Source of the DNA: Komagataeibacter sp. FNDCR2 | GTDB taxonomy: Bacteria > Pseudomonadota > Alphaproteobacteria > Acetobacterales > Acetobacteraceae | Direction of reading: 5' to 3' | Assembly (NCBI RefSeq): GCF_021295395.1 | Contig: NZ_JAIWOU010000001.1 | Coordinates: forward strand, 251,001 to 315,000 | DNA length: 64,000 bases | Part shown: positions 46,562 to 55,402 of the stretch, in pieces | Layout of the letters: each line of letters starts with the position of its first letter | Position numbering within the stretch: the stretch's first letter is position 1 | Notes under the pieces: generated by a model | Told to the model about the DNA's origin: nothing | The model's input: only the letters and a program-made list of their open reading frames with translations | Databases searched by the model: none | Program-made: the position numbers and the translations under genes

Positions 46562-47925
46562 GTGAGATCCCACGCTTCAGCCGGGTGCTGATCGCCAATC
46601 GCGGCGAGATCGCCCTGCGCATCCAGCGCGCCTGCCGCCAGCTCGGGCTTGAGACGGTGGCCGTGCATTCCGAGGCCGATGCCGACAGCCGCCATGTGCA
46701 CGAGGCCGATATGGCCCTGTGCATCGGTCCCGCCGCCGCGGCCCGCAGCTATCTCGACCCCGACGGGCTGCTGCTTGCCGCCCGCCTGACGGGCGCGCAG
46801 GCCATCCATCCCGGTTATGGTTTCCTGTCGGAAAATGCTGATTTTGCCGATGCGGTGGAAGCTGCCGGCCTGACCTTCATCGGGCCGACAGGGGCGTCCA
46901 TCCGCATGATGGGCGACAAGATCACCGCCAAGCGCGCCATGCGCGAGGCCGGGGTGCCCTGCGTGCCCGGTTCGGACGGGCCGCTGCCCGCCGATATGGA
47001 CGCGGTGAAGGCCATTGCGCTGCAGGTGGGCTTTCCGGTCATCGTCAAGGCTTCGGGCGGTGGTGGCGGGCGCGGCATGCGTGTGGTCGAGCGTGAGGCG
47101 GACCTGGCGCAGGCGGTCACGCTCACGGCCAAGGAGGCCCAGCAGGCCTTTGGCAACCCGACGCTGTATCTCGAACGCTTCATGCAGAAGCCGCGCCATA
47201 TCGAGATTCAGGTGCTGTGCGACACGCACGGCACGGCGCTATGGCTGGGCGCGCGCGACTGCTCCTTGCAGCGCCGCCACCAGAAAGTGCTGGAGGAAGC
47301 CTCCGCCCCCGGCATCGCCCCCGAGACGATTGCCCAGATCGGCGAACGCTGCGCCGAGGCCTGCCGCCGCATCGGCTACCGGGGCGCGGGGACGTTCGAA
47401 TTCCTGTATGAGGACGGTGTCTTCGCCTTTATCGAGATGAACACCCGCGTACAGGTCGAACACCCCATTACGGAAGAGACGACGGGCATCGACATCGTGG
47501 CCCAGCAACTGCGCATTGCCCAGGGCGAACCGCTTGGCATCGCGCAGGCGGACATCGGGCTGCTGGGGCATTCCATTGAATGCCGCCTCAATGCCGAGGA
47601 CCCGTTCACCTTCATGCCCTCGCCGGGCACCATCACGCGTTGGGACCTGCCCGGTGGCCCGGGAATCCGGGTCGATACGCATGTGGTGGCGGGCTATACG
47701 GTGCAGCCTTATTATGACTCGCTGATCGGCAAGATCATCAGTCATGGCGCCACACGTGCGCAGGCGATCGCGCGGATGCGGGTGGCGCTGGCGGAAATGC
47801 GGGTGGAAGGGGTCTCGACCAATATCGCCCTGCATCAGGACCTGCTGGCGGACCCACAGTTCCAGCGCGGCGGGGTTGATATCCATTACCTTGAACGCTG
47901 GCTTGCGCAAAGGACGGCCCCATGA
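46558..47925 (+). CDS. Biotin carboxylase (AccC-like)
   Basis: About 455 residues, full-length AccC type. It carboxylates biotin on the carrier with ATP and bicarbonate. Motifs are [37 protein letters not shown], the ATP-grasp Gly-rich loop [31 protein letters not shown], and the catalytic [17 protein letters not shown]. It overlaps both neighbouring carrier-type genes by 4 nt. It is probably a second biotin carboxylase that is not for fatty acid synthesis, because its partners here are PxpB/C-like (inference). Confidence 0.92.
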   Translation: MSEIPRFSRVLIANRGEIALRIQRACRQLGLETVAVHSEADADSRHVHEADMALCIGPAAAARSYLDPDGLLLAARLTGAQAIHPGYGFLSENADFADAVEAAGLTFIGPTGASIRMMGDKITAKRAMREAGVPCVPGSDGPLPADMDAVKAIALQVGFPVIVKASGGGGGRGMRVVEREADLAQAVTLTAKEAQQAFGNPTLYLERFMQKPRHIEIQVLCDTHGTALWLGARDCSLQRRHQKVLEEASAPGIAPETIAQIGERCAEACRRIGYRGAGTFEFLYEDGVFAFIEMNTRVQVEHPITEETTGIDIVAQQLRIAQGEPLGIAQADIGLLGHSIECRLNAEDPFTFMPSPGTITRWDLPGGPGIRVDTHVVAGYTVQPYYDSLIGKIISHGATRAQAIARMRVALAEMRVEGVSTNIALHQDLLADPQFQRGGVDIHYLERWLAQRTAP

Positions 47926-48380
47926 ACACCCGGCCCGAACAACTGGTGCCCGCCTTTGACCGGCTGCCCGAGCCCGAACAGATCGCCCAGATGGCGACAT
48001 GGCTGGCGCAGGCGGGGCTCGACAGCCTCGAACTGTCGAATGAGGCAGCGGGGCTGAAGCTGCGCATCCGCGTGGGGCAGGCTGCTATAGCTGCGGTTTC
48101 CCCCACCGTTGCGGCCCCACCGGCGCAGGCCGGGACGGCGATGGTTGCGGTAAAGGCCCCGTATTTTGGCCATCTGTGCCTGACCCATCCGTTGCGTGAC
48201 GCGCCCTTCGCCCCAGTCGGGGCAAAGGTGGGGCAGGGGGACGTGGTGGCGCTGCTGACACTCGACACCCTGCAGGTTCCCGTGCCGGCGCCCGTGGCGG
48301 GTACGGTGGTGGATATCGTGGCCCAGCCCGACGCGTTGGTGGGTTATGGCGCGGTTATCCTGAACATCCAGCCTGACTGA
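47922..48380 (+). CDS. Biotin carrier-like protein lacking the biotinyl lysine
   Basis: About 152 residues with the AccB layout: an N-terminal helical part, an Ala/Pro linker (residues ~57-72), and a C-terminal lipoyl/biotinyl beta-sandwich ([19 protein letters not shown], then [22 protein letters not shown]). In an ungapped comparison with the neighbouring carrier, the EAMK tetrad is replaced by residues 113-116, TLDT. Thr therefore stands in place of the biotinylated Lys, and no other Lys is close. It cannot be biotinylated in the usual way and may be a structural or regulatory subunit (inference). It overlaps accC by 4 nt. Confidence 0.75.
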   Translation: MNTRPEQLVPAFDRLPEPEQIAQMATWLAQAGLDSLELSNEAAGLKLRIRVGQAAIAAVSPTVAAPPAQAGTAMVAVKAPYFGHLCLTHPLRDAPFAPVGAKVGQGDVVALLTLDTLQVPVPAPVAGTVVDIVAQPDALVGYGAVILNIQPD

Positions 48381-48395
48381 CCTGATCCGGGGTGG

Positions 48396-48423
48396 ACGCC
48401 GCCTTTGTTCAAAAAGGCGGCGT
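48396..48423. repeat. Perfect 11-bp inverted repeat after the carboxylase operon
   Basis: ACGCCGCCTTT (48396-48406) pairs with AAAGGCGGCGT (48413-48423) around a 6-nt loop, 16 nt after the last gene of the operon. There is no T run, so it is more likely an mRNA 3'-end hairpin or a Rho-linked stop than an intrinsic terminator. Confidence 0.55.
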
Positions 48424-48507
48424 TGCCTGAAGCTTTCCTCAATAATTTAGGGGATGTTCCGCAGGCCGTATTGTCCTGTTCTTACGTTGCCTCCCAACCC
48501 GGATCAT

Positions 48508-48543
48508 AAAAAAAGCCGGAGCCTCCCATGGGGCTCCGGCTTT
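48508..48543 (-). terminator. Rho-independent terminator for the aspartate aminotransferase gene
   Basis: AAAGCCGGAGCC (48512-48523) pairs with GGCTCCGGCTTT (48532-48543). On the minus strand the stem is followed by an uninterrupted T run (the A run from 48508). It lies about 20 nt after the aminotransferase stop and would also block read-through from the convergent carboxylase operon. Confidence 0.85.
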
Positions 48544-48563
48544 CTGGTTTTGGGGGGGCGGGC

Positions 48564-49766
48564 TTACTTCAGCCCGTCCACAAAGGCTGCGATCCGGCGG
48601 CAGCCTTCGCGCAGCGTGGCCGTGTCGGTGGCGTAGGAGATGCGGAAGAACGGGCTCATCCCGTAAGCCGCCCCCTGCACGGACGCCACCTGCTGTTCTT
48701 CCAGCAGCGCCATGACGAAGTCGGCGTCGGTAGCGATCAGTCGCCCCCCCGCCGAGGTCTTGCCCATGCAGGCACTGATGTCTGGATAGACATAGAACGC
48801 GCCCTGCGGCGTATGGCACTGCACGCCGGGAATGGCGTTGAGCAGGCTGACCACAAGGTCGCGCCGGGCCTGGTATTCGGCGGCACGGTCCTTCAGGTAA
48901 TCCTGCGGGCCGTTGAGTGCGGCCACGGCGGCTGCCTGCGCCAGCGTGTTGATGCCGCTGGTTGACTGGCCCTGCATGTTGTTCATGGCCGCGATCAGTT
49001 CACGCGGGCCGCCACAGTAGCCCACGCGCCAGCCGGTCATGGCATAGGCCTTGGACACGCCATTGACGGTCAGCACGCGGTCCTTGAGCCGTGGCTCGAC
49101 CTCGGCCAGCGTGCAGAAGGTGAACCCGTCATAGATCAGGTGTTCGTAGATATCATCGGTCATGATCCACACCTGCGGGTGCTTCAGCAGGACGGCGGCG
49201 ATGGCCTCCATGTCCGCGCGCGGGCAGCATGCGCCGGTCGGGTTGCCGGGGAAGTTGAGGACCAGCCATTTGGTCCTGGGCGTAATGGCGGCCTCCAGGG
49301 CTTCGGCCGACAGGCGAAAACCGCTTCCGGCGGGGCAGGGCACGGACACGATGCTGGCGCCGGCAAGGCGGGCGATGTCGGCATAGCTGATCCAGCTTGG
49401 GGTGGGCAGGACCACCTCGTCACCGGGGTTGATGGTGGCCATCATGGCGTCATAGATGATCTGCTTGGCGCCGTTGGCCACCAGGATCTCGTCAAGTGCG
49501 TAATCAAGGTGGTTCTCGCGCTGGAACTTGGCCTGCACCGCCTTCTTGAGCGCGGGCTTGCCGTCCTGCGGCGGGTATTTGGTGTCTCCCGCATGTGCCG
49601 CGGCAATGGCGGCTTCCACCACATGTCCGGGCGTGGGGAAGTCAGGTTCGCCCGAGGAGAGGCTGACGATCTTCAGCCCTTCGGCCTTCAGCACCGATGC
49701 CTTGTCGGTCATCGCGGCGGAAGCCGAAATCCCAATTCCATTCAGTCGATCCGCAAACCCAGGCAT
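48564..49766 (-). CDS. aspC: Aspartate aminotransferase (class I, PLP-dependent)
   Basis: About 400 residues, close to the AspC/AatA group of alphaproteobacteria. It interconverts aspartate and 2-oxoglutarate with oxaloacetate and glutamate. Motifs are SGEPDFPTPGHVVEAA, DEILVANGAKQIIYDAMMA, LNFPGNPTGACCPRADMEAI, MTDDIYEHLIYDG, and the Schiff-base VNGVSKAYAMTGWRVGY. GGAG lies about 10 nt before the ATG at 49766. It diverges from aspartase across 249 nt, so aspartate is handled on both sides. Members of this group may also accept prephenate. Confidence 0.9.
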   Translation of the reverse strand: MPGFADRLNGIGISASAAMTDKASVLKAEGLKIVSLSSGEPDFPTPGHVVEAAIAAAHAGDTKYPPQDGKPALKKAVQAKFQRENHLDYALDEILVANGAKQIIYDAMMATINPGDEVVLPTPSWISYADIARLAGASIVSVPCPAGSGFRLSAEALEAAITPRTKWLVLNFPGNPTGACCPRADMEAIAAVLLKHPQVWIMTDDIYEHLIYDGFTFCTLAEVEPRLKDRVLTVNGVSKAYAMTGWRVGYCGGPRELIAAMNNMQGQSTSGINTLAQAAAVAALNGPQDYLKDRAAEYQARRDLVVSLLNAIPGVQCHTPQGAFYVYPDISACMGKTSAGGRLIATDADFVMALLEEQQVASVQGAAYGMSPFFRISYATDTATLREGCRRIAAFVDGLK

Positions 49767-50015
49767 CTGACGCTCTCTCCACTTTTAATCATGCAACGCA
49801 ATACATGCTCTCGCCACATCGTAAATGGTTTCGACGCCAGTTAGATACCGACGAAAATTGTCTGGCCCCATACAACAATCCTATGAGGTCAGGACGCACC
49901 CACCCCCATAGGATCGGGAGAAAGACAAGAAATGGCGCATAATCATGCGCGCTCCGGCCTGCCTTTGTTCGGGCCGGGATTTTTCTGGCATTATTCCAAA
50001 CGTGGATAGACCGAA

Positions 50016-51518
50016 ATGACTAATATGCCCCTGCCCGCAAAAGATGCTGCGCCCCGCGTGCCCACGGGGCAGATGGCGCCTGCGGGGCAGGGGGACGGGC
50101 CGCCGCCCGGCAGCCGCATCGAGCGTGACCTGCTGGGTGAGGTCACGATTCCGGCTGGAGTCTTGTGGGGTGTGCATACAGGGCGCGCGGTTGAGAATTT
50201 TCCCATAAGCGGCACGACCATCGGTACGTTTGGGGAACTGGTTCAGGGGCTGGTGACCGTCAAGCAGGCGGCGGCAAGGGCCAATTTCGCCCTGGGCTAT
50301 CTGGACAGGACGCGCGCCGACGCCATCGAGGCCGCATGCGTGCGGATACGGGACAACCCCGCCTATCGTGACCAGTTCGTGGTGGACGCCATGCAGGGTG
50401 GGGCCGGTACTTCCACCAACATGAACGCCAATGAGGTCATTGCCAACGTGGCCCTTGGGCTGCTGGGCGAAAAACCGGGCGCGTATGCCGTGCTGCACCC
50501 CAACGACCATGTCAACATGGCGCAGTCCACCAATGATGTTTACCCAACCGCGCTCAGGCTGGGCATGCTGCTGGCGGTTGATCCGCTGGTGGCGGCGCTT
50601 GAGGGGCTGCTCGGAGCGCTGGATGAAAAGGCGCGGGCGTTCGGCGCGATCCTGAAGGTGGGCCGCACGCAGTTGCGTGATGCCGTGCCCATGACACTGG
50701 GGCAGGAATTCAGGGCTTTCCATACCGCCATCGCGACGGAAATCAGAAGCATAAAGGCGCATGCCACCGCTTTTGAGCAGGTCAATCTGGGGGGCACCGC
50801 CATTGGCACGGGGCTGAATACCGACCCGCGTTATGCCCCGACCGTCATGGCGGAGCTGCGCGCCCTGACCGGGCGGCCCATGACCGGTTCGCCGGACCTG
50901 ATCGAGGCGACATCCGATGTGGGGGCCTTTGTCCTCTTTTCCGGTGTGCTCAAGCGACTGGCGCTGAAGCTGTCCAAGATGTCCAGCGACCTGCGCCTGC
51001 TTTCCAGCGGGCCACGAGCAGGCCTGGGTGAAATCGTGCTGCCTGCGGTGCAGGCGGGATCCTCCATCATGCCGGGCAAGGTCAATCCCGTCATACCCGA
51101 GGCGGTCAACCAGGTGGCCTATCTTGTGGCCGGCCATGACCTGACCATTACCATGTGCGCCGATGGCGGCCAGTTGCAGCTCAATCCATTCGAGCCGATG
51201 ATTGGCTACTGCCTGTTCACGTCCATCAGGATTTTACGTGCGGCTACGGAAACCCTGACAACGCGGTGCATTAGCGGCATTTCAGCCGATCGGGAGCGTT
51301 GCCAGTATCTGTCCGGCATCAATATCGGGATCATCACGGCGCTGGTGCCGGTATTGGGTTATGATACCTGCTCGACCATTGCCAGGCGCGCGCTGGCGGA
51401 AAACCGCAAGGTGACTGACCTGATCGTGGAGGAGGAACTGCTCTCTCCCCAACGGCTGGCGGAACTGCTGCGCCCCGATGCGCTGACCAGCCCCAATGTG
51501 GGCAGGCAGGCAGGCTGA
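50016..51518 (+). CDS. aspA: Aspartate ammonia-lyase (aspartase)
   Basis: About 500 residues; a ~32-residue Pro/Ala-rich N-terminal extension precedes the conserved core SRIERDLLGEVTIPAGVLWGVHTGRAVENF. It reversibly splits aspartate into fumarate and ammonia. Family motifs are GGAGTSTNMNANEVIAN, HPNDHVNMAQSTNDVYPTA, GRTQLRDAVPMTLGQEF, and the catalytic-loop signature GSSIMPGKVNPVIPEAVNQ. The upstream ribosome site is weak, so an internal start near the core is possible. A LysR regulator gene is convergent with it 4 nt away. Confidence 0.92.
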   Translation: MTNMPLPAKDAAPRVPTGQMAPAGQGDGPPPGSRIERDLLGEVTIPAGVLWGVHTGRAVENFPISGTTIGTFGELVQGLVTVKQAAARANFALGYLDRTRADAIEAACVRIRDNPAYRDQFVVDAMQGGAGTSTNMNANEVIANVALGLLGEKPGAYAVLHPNDHVNMAQSTNDVYPTALRLGMLLAVDPLVAALEGLLGALDEKARAFGAILKVGRTQLRDAVPMTLGQEFRAFHTAIATEIRSIKAHATAFEQVNLGGTAIGTGLNTDPRYAPTVMAELRALTGRPMTGSPDLIEATSDVGAFVLFSGVLKRLALKLSKMSSDLRLLSSGPRAGLGEIVLPAVQAGSSIMPGKVNPVIPEAVNQVAYLVAGHDLTITMCADGGQLQLNPFEPMIGYCLFTSIRILRAATETLTTRCISGISADRERCQYLSGINIGIITALVPVLGYDTCSTIARRALAENRKVTDLIVEEELLSPQRLAELLRPDALTSPNVGRQAG

Positions 51519-51522
51519 ACGT

Positions 51523-52473
51523 TCAGGCGGAAGGCTGGGTTCCCGGCCAGTTATGCGAAGCGGCCATGGTTTTGGCCAGATCGATGAGCAGTTCGCGCAC
51601 CGCCACCGAGGCTTCTGTTTCAGGAATGATTTCGGGGATGCAGAGCGAAACATCTTCCTGAATGACGGGATTGCGCAGCGGATAGATGCGCGACTTGCCC
51701 GGCACGACAATCCGGCTGGCGACGGACCACGGCAGGATGGTGCTGCCAATGCCCTCTTCTATGGCGCCCTGCAGGGTAATCAGGGCCTCGATTTCGGCCA
51801 CGATGCACGGCTCAAGCTGTTTGCGCATGAAGGCCATGTCCACGCTCTTGCGGACAAAATTATGCTTGGGCGGCAGAAGCAGCGGGATGCCCGCTATGTC
51901 GGCCAGTTGCACCGCCCCGGTGCCGTCTTGCGGGAATTCCAGCGCATGGGGGGCGAGCAGGAAGAATTCCTCCTTCATCAGGGGGGTGAAGATCACACCC
52001 TTGATCGGCCCGGCGCCGTGGATGACGGCCATGTCCAGCCGCCCGGTCATGATCAGTTCGCTATAAATATCATCAAAACTTTCGGTCAGGTGCAGCGTAA
52101 TATTGGGCAGACGCTCCCGCACGCGCTGCAGCAGTTTGACCGAAAGCGTGGAGCCCGCACTATAGGGTGACAGCCCGACCGAGACCTTGCCCACCAGCGG
52201 GCCGGATCCGTGGCTGATTTCAACCATGGCCCGGTCGAACTGTTTGGTCAGGGTCTGGGCATGCCGGTACAGTTCCGCCCCGGCGGTGGTGGGGGTGACA
52301 CCGCTCTTGCTCCGGATGACAAGCTTCTGTTTGAAGACGTTTTCAAGTGTTGCCAGTTGTTGGCTCAGTGCGGGCTGGGCAATATTGAGCAGGTCGGCCG
52401 CACGGGAAATGCTGCCAAGATCGATGATTTTGATAAAAGCCTGCAGTCGCCGTATATCCAACTGGAACTCCAT
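51523..52473 (-). CDS. LysR-family transcriptional regulator
   Basis: About 316 residues. The N-terminal winged helix-turn-helix occupies residues ~6-65 (RRLQAFIKIIDLGSISRAADLLNIAQPALSQQLATLE), and the rest is the effector-binding domain, starting at VGKVSVGLSPYS. It resembles Nac-type nitrogen assimilation regulators in general pattern. It ends 4 nt from the aspartase stop, so it may control aspA or aspC, though LysR genes usually regulate the divergent neighbour. The divergent neighbour here is the TonB receptor gene 366 nt away. Confidence 0.88.
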   Translation of the reverse strand: MEFQLDIRRLQAFIKIIDLGSISRAADLLNIAQPALSQQLATLENVFKQKLVIRSKSGVTPTTAGAELYRHAQTLTKQFDRAMVEISHGSGPLVGKVSVGLSPYSAGSTLSVKLLQRVRERLPNITLHLTESFDDIYSELIMTGRLDMAVIHGAGPIKGVIFTPLMKEEFFLLAPHALEFPQDGTGAVQLADIAGIPLLLPPKHNFVRKSVDMAFMRKQLEPCIVAEIEALITLQGAIEEGIGSTILPWSVASRIVVPGKSRIYPLRNPVIQEDVSLCIPEIIPETEASVAVRELLIDLAKTMAASHNWPGTQPSA

Positions 52474-52839
52474 GAGTTTTATGGGCTAGGGGCTTTACTG
52501 CATTGATAATACGCATGTTTCTTTAATTGTCAATATATTGCCATGCGGAGGCGTGGCGTTTGGGAAAATTAACGTCTCCGTCATGCCGTGGCCCGCATGC
52601 CGGGTCGTTCGGGCCACGAAACGCGGTCGCATAATACTTGCCTGAACAGTGTCAAAAACGCGACACTTCTAAAACTTTACAGCAATTTCAGTTATATAGT
52701 TTGTGCTTTCCAAGCAAGAGCCCGCTCCGGCTTCCAACATATCAATAATCCATATGACGCCACATCATAACGAGTACGCATCATAACCTCAGCACATATT
52801 CGTTACGAATGTCCGGCGAGTTTCAGGGGGGGAAGGCAA
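52474..52839. promoter_or_regulatory. Divergent region between LysR regulator and TonB receptor
   Basis: This 366-nt gap has an inverted repeat AGTGTC (52649-52654) with GACACT (52663-52668), separated by 8 nt, followed by AT-rich sequence with TTATAT/TATAGT strings near 52692-52700. This is a plausible promoter/operator region for the receptor, perhaps bound by the LysR protein, though a T-n11-A box is not obvious. Confidence 0.4.
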
Positions 52840-55320
52840 ATGGCATGCCTGTCAAAGCGGAAGTTGTATCTTGTGGCTGGGGTGGCTTTTGGTACATTTG
52901 TACCGGCTGTAGGTGAAGCCGCGACGGCAACCGTTTCCACCCCTGAAAAACACTACAAGGTCGAGGCCCGTAAAAAGGCGCCCGCGCAGGCGCACGCCAC
53001 GCCCACGGCCCTGCGTGCCTCCGCCGAGCCGGAAGTGATCCATGTGGGTGGTCACTCGACCAATTCCATCTTCTCCCCCGGCACGGCACGCCACAGCACC
53101 ACGCAGGTTACGGTCGTGACCGGCGCGGAACTGCTCAAGACCGGCCAGAGCAATGTGCTGTCCGCGCTGGCGCAGGCCAACCCCGCCATCACCACCGCGG
53201 CCCTGCCCGGTGGTGGCGCGAGTTCCTTTGTCCAGACCATGCAGTTGCGCGGCCAGTCGCCCGATGACACGCTGATCCTGGTTAACGGCCACCGCCGACA
53301 TATCGGCGCCAACTTCAATTCGAACGCGGGCACCAACTGGGGCAGCGAACCGGCTGATATTTCGCTTATCCCCATCAGCGCGATCGACCATATCGAAGTC
53401 ATTACCGAAGGCGCTTCCGCGCTGTATGGGCAGGATGCCATCGCGGGCGCCGTCAATATCGTGCTGAAGCGCGAGACGCATGGCGGCAGCATCAACTTCA
53501 AGAACAGCGGCTATTACGCGGGCGATGGTCAGGCGCTTGACGGTTCGGCCAACTATGCCATGGCGCTGGGCAACAAGGGCGGGTACCTCGACCTTGCGGC
53601 ACAGGTCACCCACCAGTTGCCCACGACCCGTGGCGGTGACTTCTATGGCACCCTGTTTGCCGATCCCACCCGCAACGCGACGGCGGACCGCGATGTGCAG
53701 CGTGGCCTGGGCCTGCCCAAGACCACGCTCGAGACCCTGAGCGAAAACATGTCCATTCCCGTGACGCAGGGGTTCAGTTTTTACAGCACCTCCACCTTCT
53801 CGCATCGCCGGGCCAACGTGCCGGAAACCTACCGGGCCAATTCGGGCACGGATACATGGATCAATCCGTCGCTCTACCCCAATGGTGACCAGCCCTACAT
53901 CACCATGGACCAGTACGATTTCGAGACGGATAACGGAATCCGCACGCATAAATTCGGTTTCGCATGGGATGCGTACGTAACCTATGGGCGCGACCAGCAG
54001 ACATACGGCACCAAGGATTCCGAAAACGCCTCGATGACGGGGGGCGCGTATACCTACGATCCGACCCAGACGGCCTTCTATGATGGTCAGTCGGTTTCCT
54101 CCGAACTGACGGCCGGGCTGAAGGGGTCACGTTCATTCCATACGGGTCTGCTGCCCAAGGATATCAACCTGAAATTCGGCGCGGAATATCGTCATGACAC
54201 CTTCCAGATGACGCAGGGTGAAACCGCGTCATGGGGCGGGCAGGGCGCGACCGATCACCCCGGTAACGTGCCCATGGCGGTCACGAACCAGAACCGCGAC
54301 GTGTATGAAGGTTTCGCCAACCTTGATTTCTACGTTACCAACAAGTGGGAATGGACACTTGGCGGGCGTGTCGCGAGCTACAATAACCTGGCTACGGTCG
54401 CGACCGGTTCCGTGGGCACGCGCTACAACTTCAACAAGCGCTGGGCGATCCGGGCCAATATCAATTCCGGTTACCGTCCGCCCACGCTGGGTGAAATGTC
54501 CTATTTCTATTCAGCGCCCTATCCCGGTTACACCGTGGACCAGGTCCCGGCGAACAGCGCCATCGCCAAGTACCTTGGTGCTGGCAACATGAAGGGCGAA
54601 TATTCCCGCAGCTACACGATCGGGCTTGATGCGACGCCTGTGGATGATTTCCATATCACGGGCAACCTGTACTACATCGCGATCAATGACCGCATGGGCA
54701 GCACGCAGTCCTATACGGTCAACCCGAATGACGCCACGCTACAGCAACTGCTGGCGCAGGCCAATATTTCAAGCGCAACATCGCTGTCATACTATGCCAA
54801 TCTCTATAATACCCAGACGTTTGGCGGTGACCTGAACGCCGATTACACCCTGCGCACGAGTCGGTTTGGCAAGTTCCGCTTCGCCATGGGCATCAACTTC
54901 TCCGATAACGAGATCCGGTCCGCCCGCAACAACCTGGTGAACGAATACACCAAGGAAATGGTGCTGCATTCCGCCCCGAAAAACCGTGAGCAGATCAGCG
55001 TGAACTGGCAGTACAAGAAGTGGTCGGTCTTCGTGCAGGAAATGCGCTATGGCTCCATTACCTACATGGCGGCCCCCACCGGCCCCGGTTCCGTGCCGTT
55101 TGAACAGAACCCGGCCTTCATCACCAACCTGGAAGTTGACTACAAGCCCATGCCGCGGTGGACCATCGGGGTCGGCGCCAATAACCTTGGCAATAAATAC
55201 CCGACCCGTATTTCCAGCTCGATCGCCAACTCGCAGCAGGGCCTTGCGAAATACGCTTCCTACTCGCCCTACGGGTTCAATGGCGGCATGTATTACGTCA
55301 AGACCTCTCTCGATTTCTGA
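52840..55320 (+). CDS. TonB-dependent outer membrane receptor
   Basis: About 826 residues. A signal peptide (residues ~1-27, cleavage after GEA) and a basic Ala-rich linker lead to the plug: TTQVTVVTGAELLKTGQSNV, MQLRGQSPDDTLILVNGHRRH, IDHIEVITEGASALYGQDAIAGAVNIVLKRE. The barrel ends in Phe (VKTSLDF). The plug is of the common iron/vitamin/carbohydrate-receptor type and differs from the other two receptors here. It ends 83 nt from the convergent phospholipase C gene. The ligand is unknown; a LysR gene diverges upstream. Confidence 0.92.
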   Translation: MACLSKRKLYLVAGVAFGTFVPAVGEAATATVSTPEKHYKVEARKKAPAQAHATPTALRASAEPEVIHVGGHSTNSIFSPGTARHSTTQVTVVTGAELLKTGQSNVLSALAQANPAITTAALPGGGASSFVQTMQLRGQSPDDTLILVNGHRRHIGANFNSNAGTNWGSEPADISLIPISAIDHIEVITEGASALYGQDAIAGAVNIVLKRETHGGSINFKNSGYYAGDGQALDGSANYAMALGNKGGYLDLAAQVTHQLPTTRGGDFYGTLFADPTRNATADRDVQRGLGLPKTTLETLSENMSIPVTQGFSFYSTSTFSHRRANVPETYRANSGTDTWINPSLYPNGDQPYITMDQYDFETDNGIRTHKFGFAWDAYVTYGRDQQTYGTKDSENASMTGGAYTYDPTQTAFYDGQSVSSELTAGLKGSRSFHTGLLPKDINLKFGAEYRHDTFQMTQGETASWGGQGATDHPGNVPMAVTNQNRDVYEGFANLDFYVTNKWEWTLGGRVASYNNLATVATGSVGTRYNFNKRWAIRANINSGYRPPTLGEMSYFYSAPYPGYTVDQVPANSAIAKYLGAGNMKGEYSRSYTIGLDATPVDDFHITGNLYYIAINDRMGSTQSYTVNPNDATLQQLLAQANISSATSLSYYANLYNTQTFGGDLNADYTLRTSRFGKFRFAMGINFSDNEIRSARNNLVNEYTKEMVLHSAPKNREQISVNWQYKKWSVFVQEMRYGSITYMAAPTGPGSVPFEQNPAFITNLEVDYKPMPRWTIGVGANNLGNKYPTRISSSIANSQQGLAKYASYSPYGFNGGMYYVKTSLDF

Positions 55321-55358
55321 GTGTGGGCCGGAAATACAGCCAATGTCATAAGCCGCGC

Positions 55359-55389
55359 CGGGCTGGCAGGTGGACGAGCCGCCAGCCCG
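55359..55389. terminator. Hairpin between convergent receptor and phospholipase genes
   Basis: CGGGCTGGC (55359-55367) pairs with GCCAGCCCG (55381-55389), with extra GC pairing outside. It lies midway between the two stop codons. It lacks a T run, so its strength as a terminator is uncertain. Confidence 0.4.
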
Positions 55390-55402
55390 CGCGGTCGGAT
55401 AT

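Noticed and set aside
46109-47925. Housekeeping acetyl-CoA carboxylase accBC
   Set aside because: The genes sit with an SDR and a lysine-less carrier-like gene near the pxp operon, instead of the usual stand-alone accB-accC pair, so the housekeeping gene names are withheld.
49881-51137. Minus-strand open frame of 418 codons opposite aspartase
   Set aside because: Antisense to a gene with all aspartase signatures; no protein-like features.
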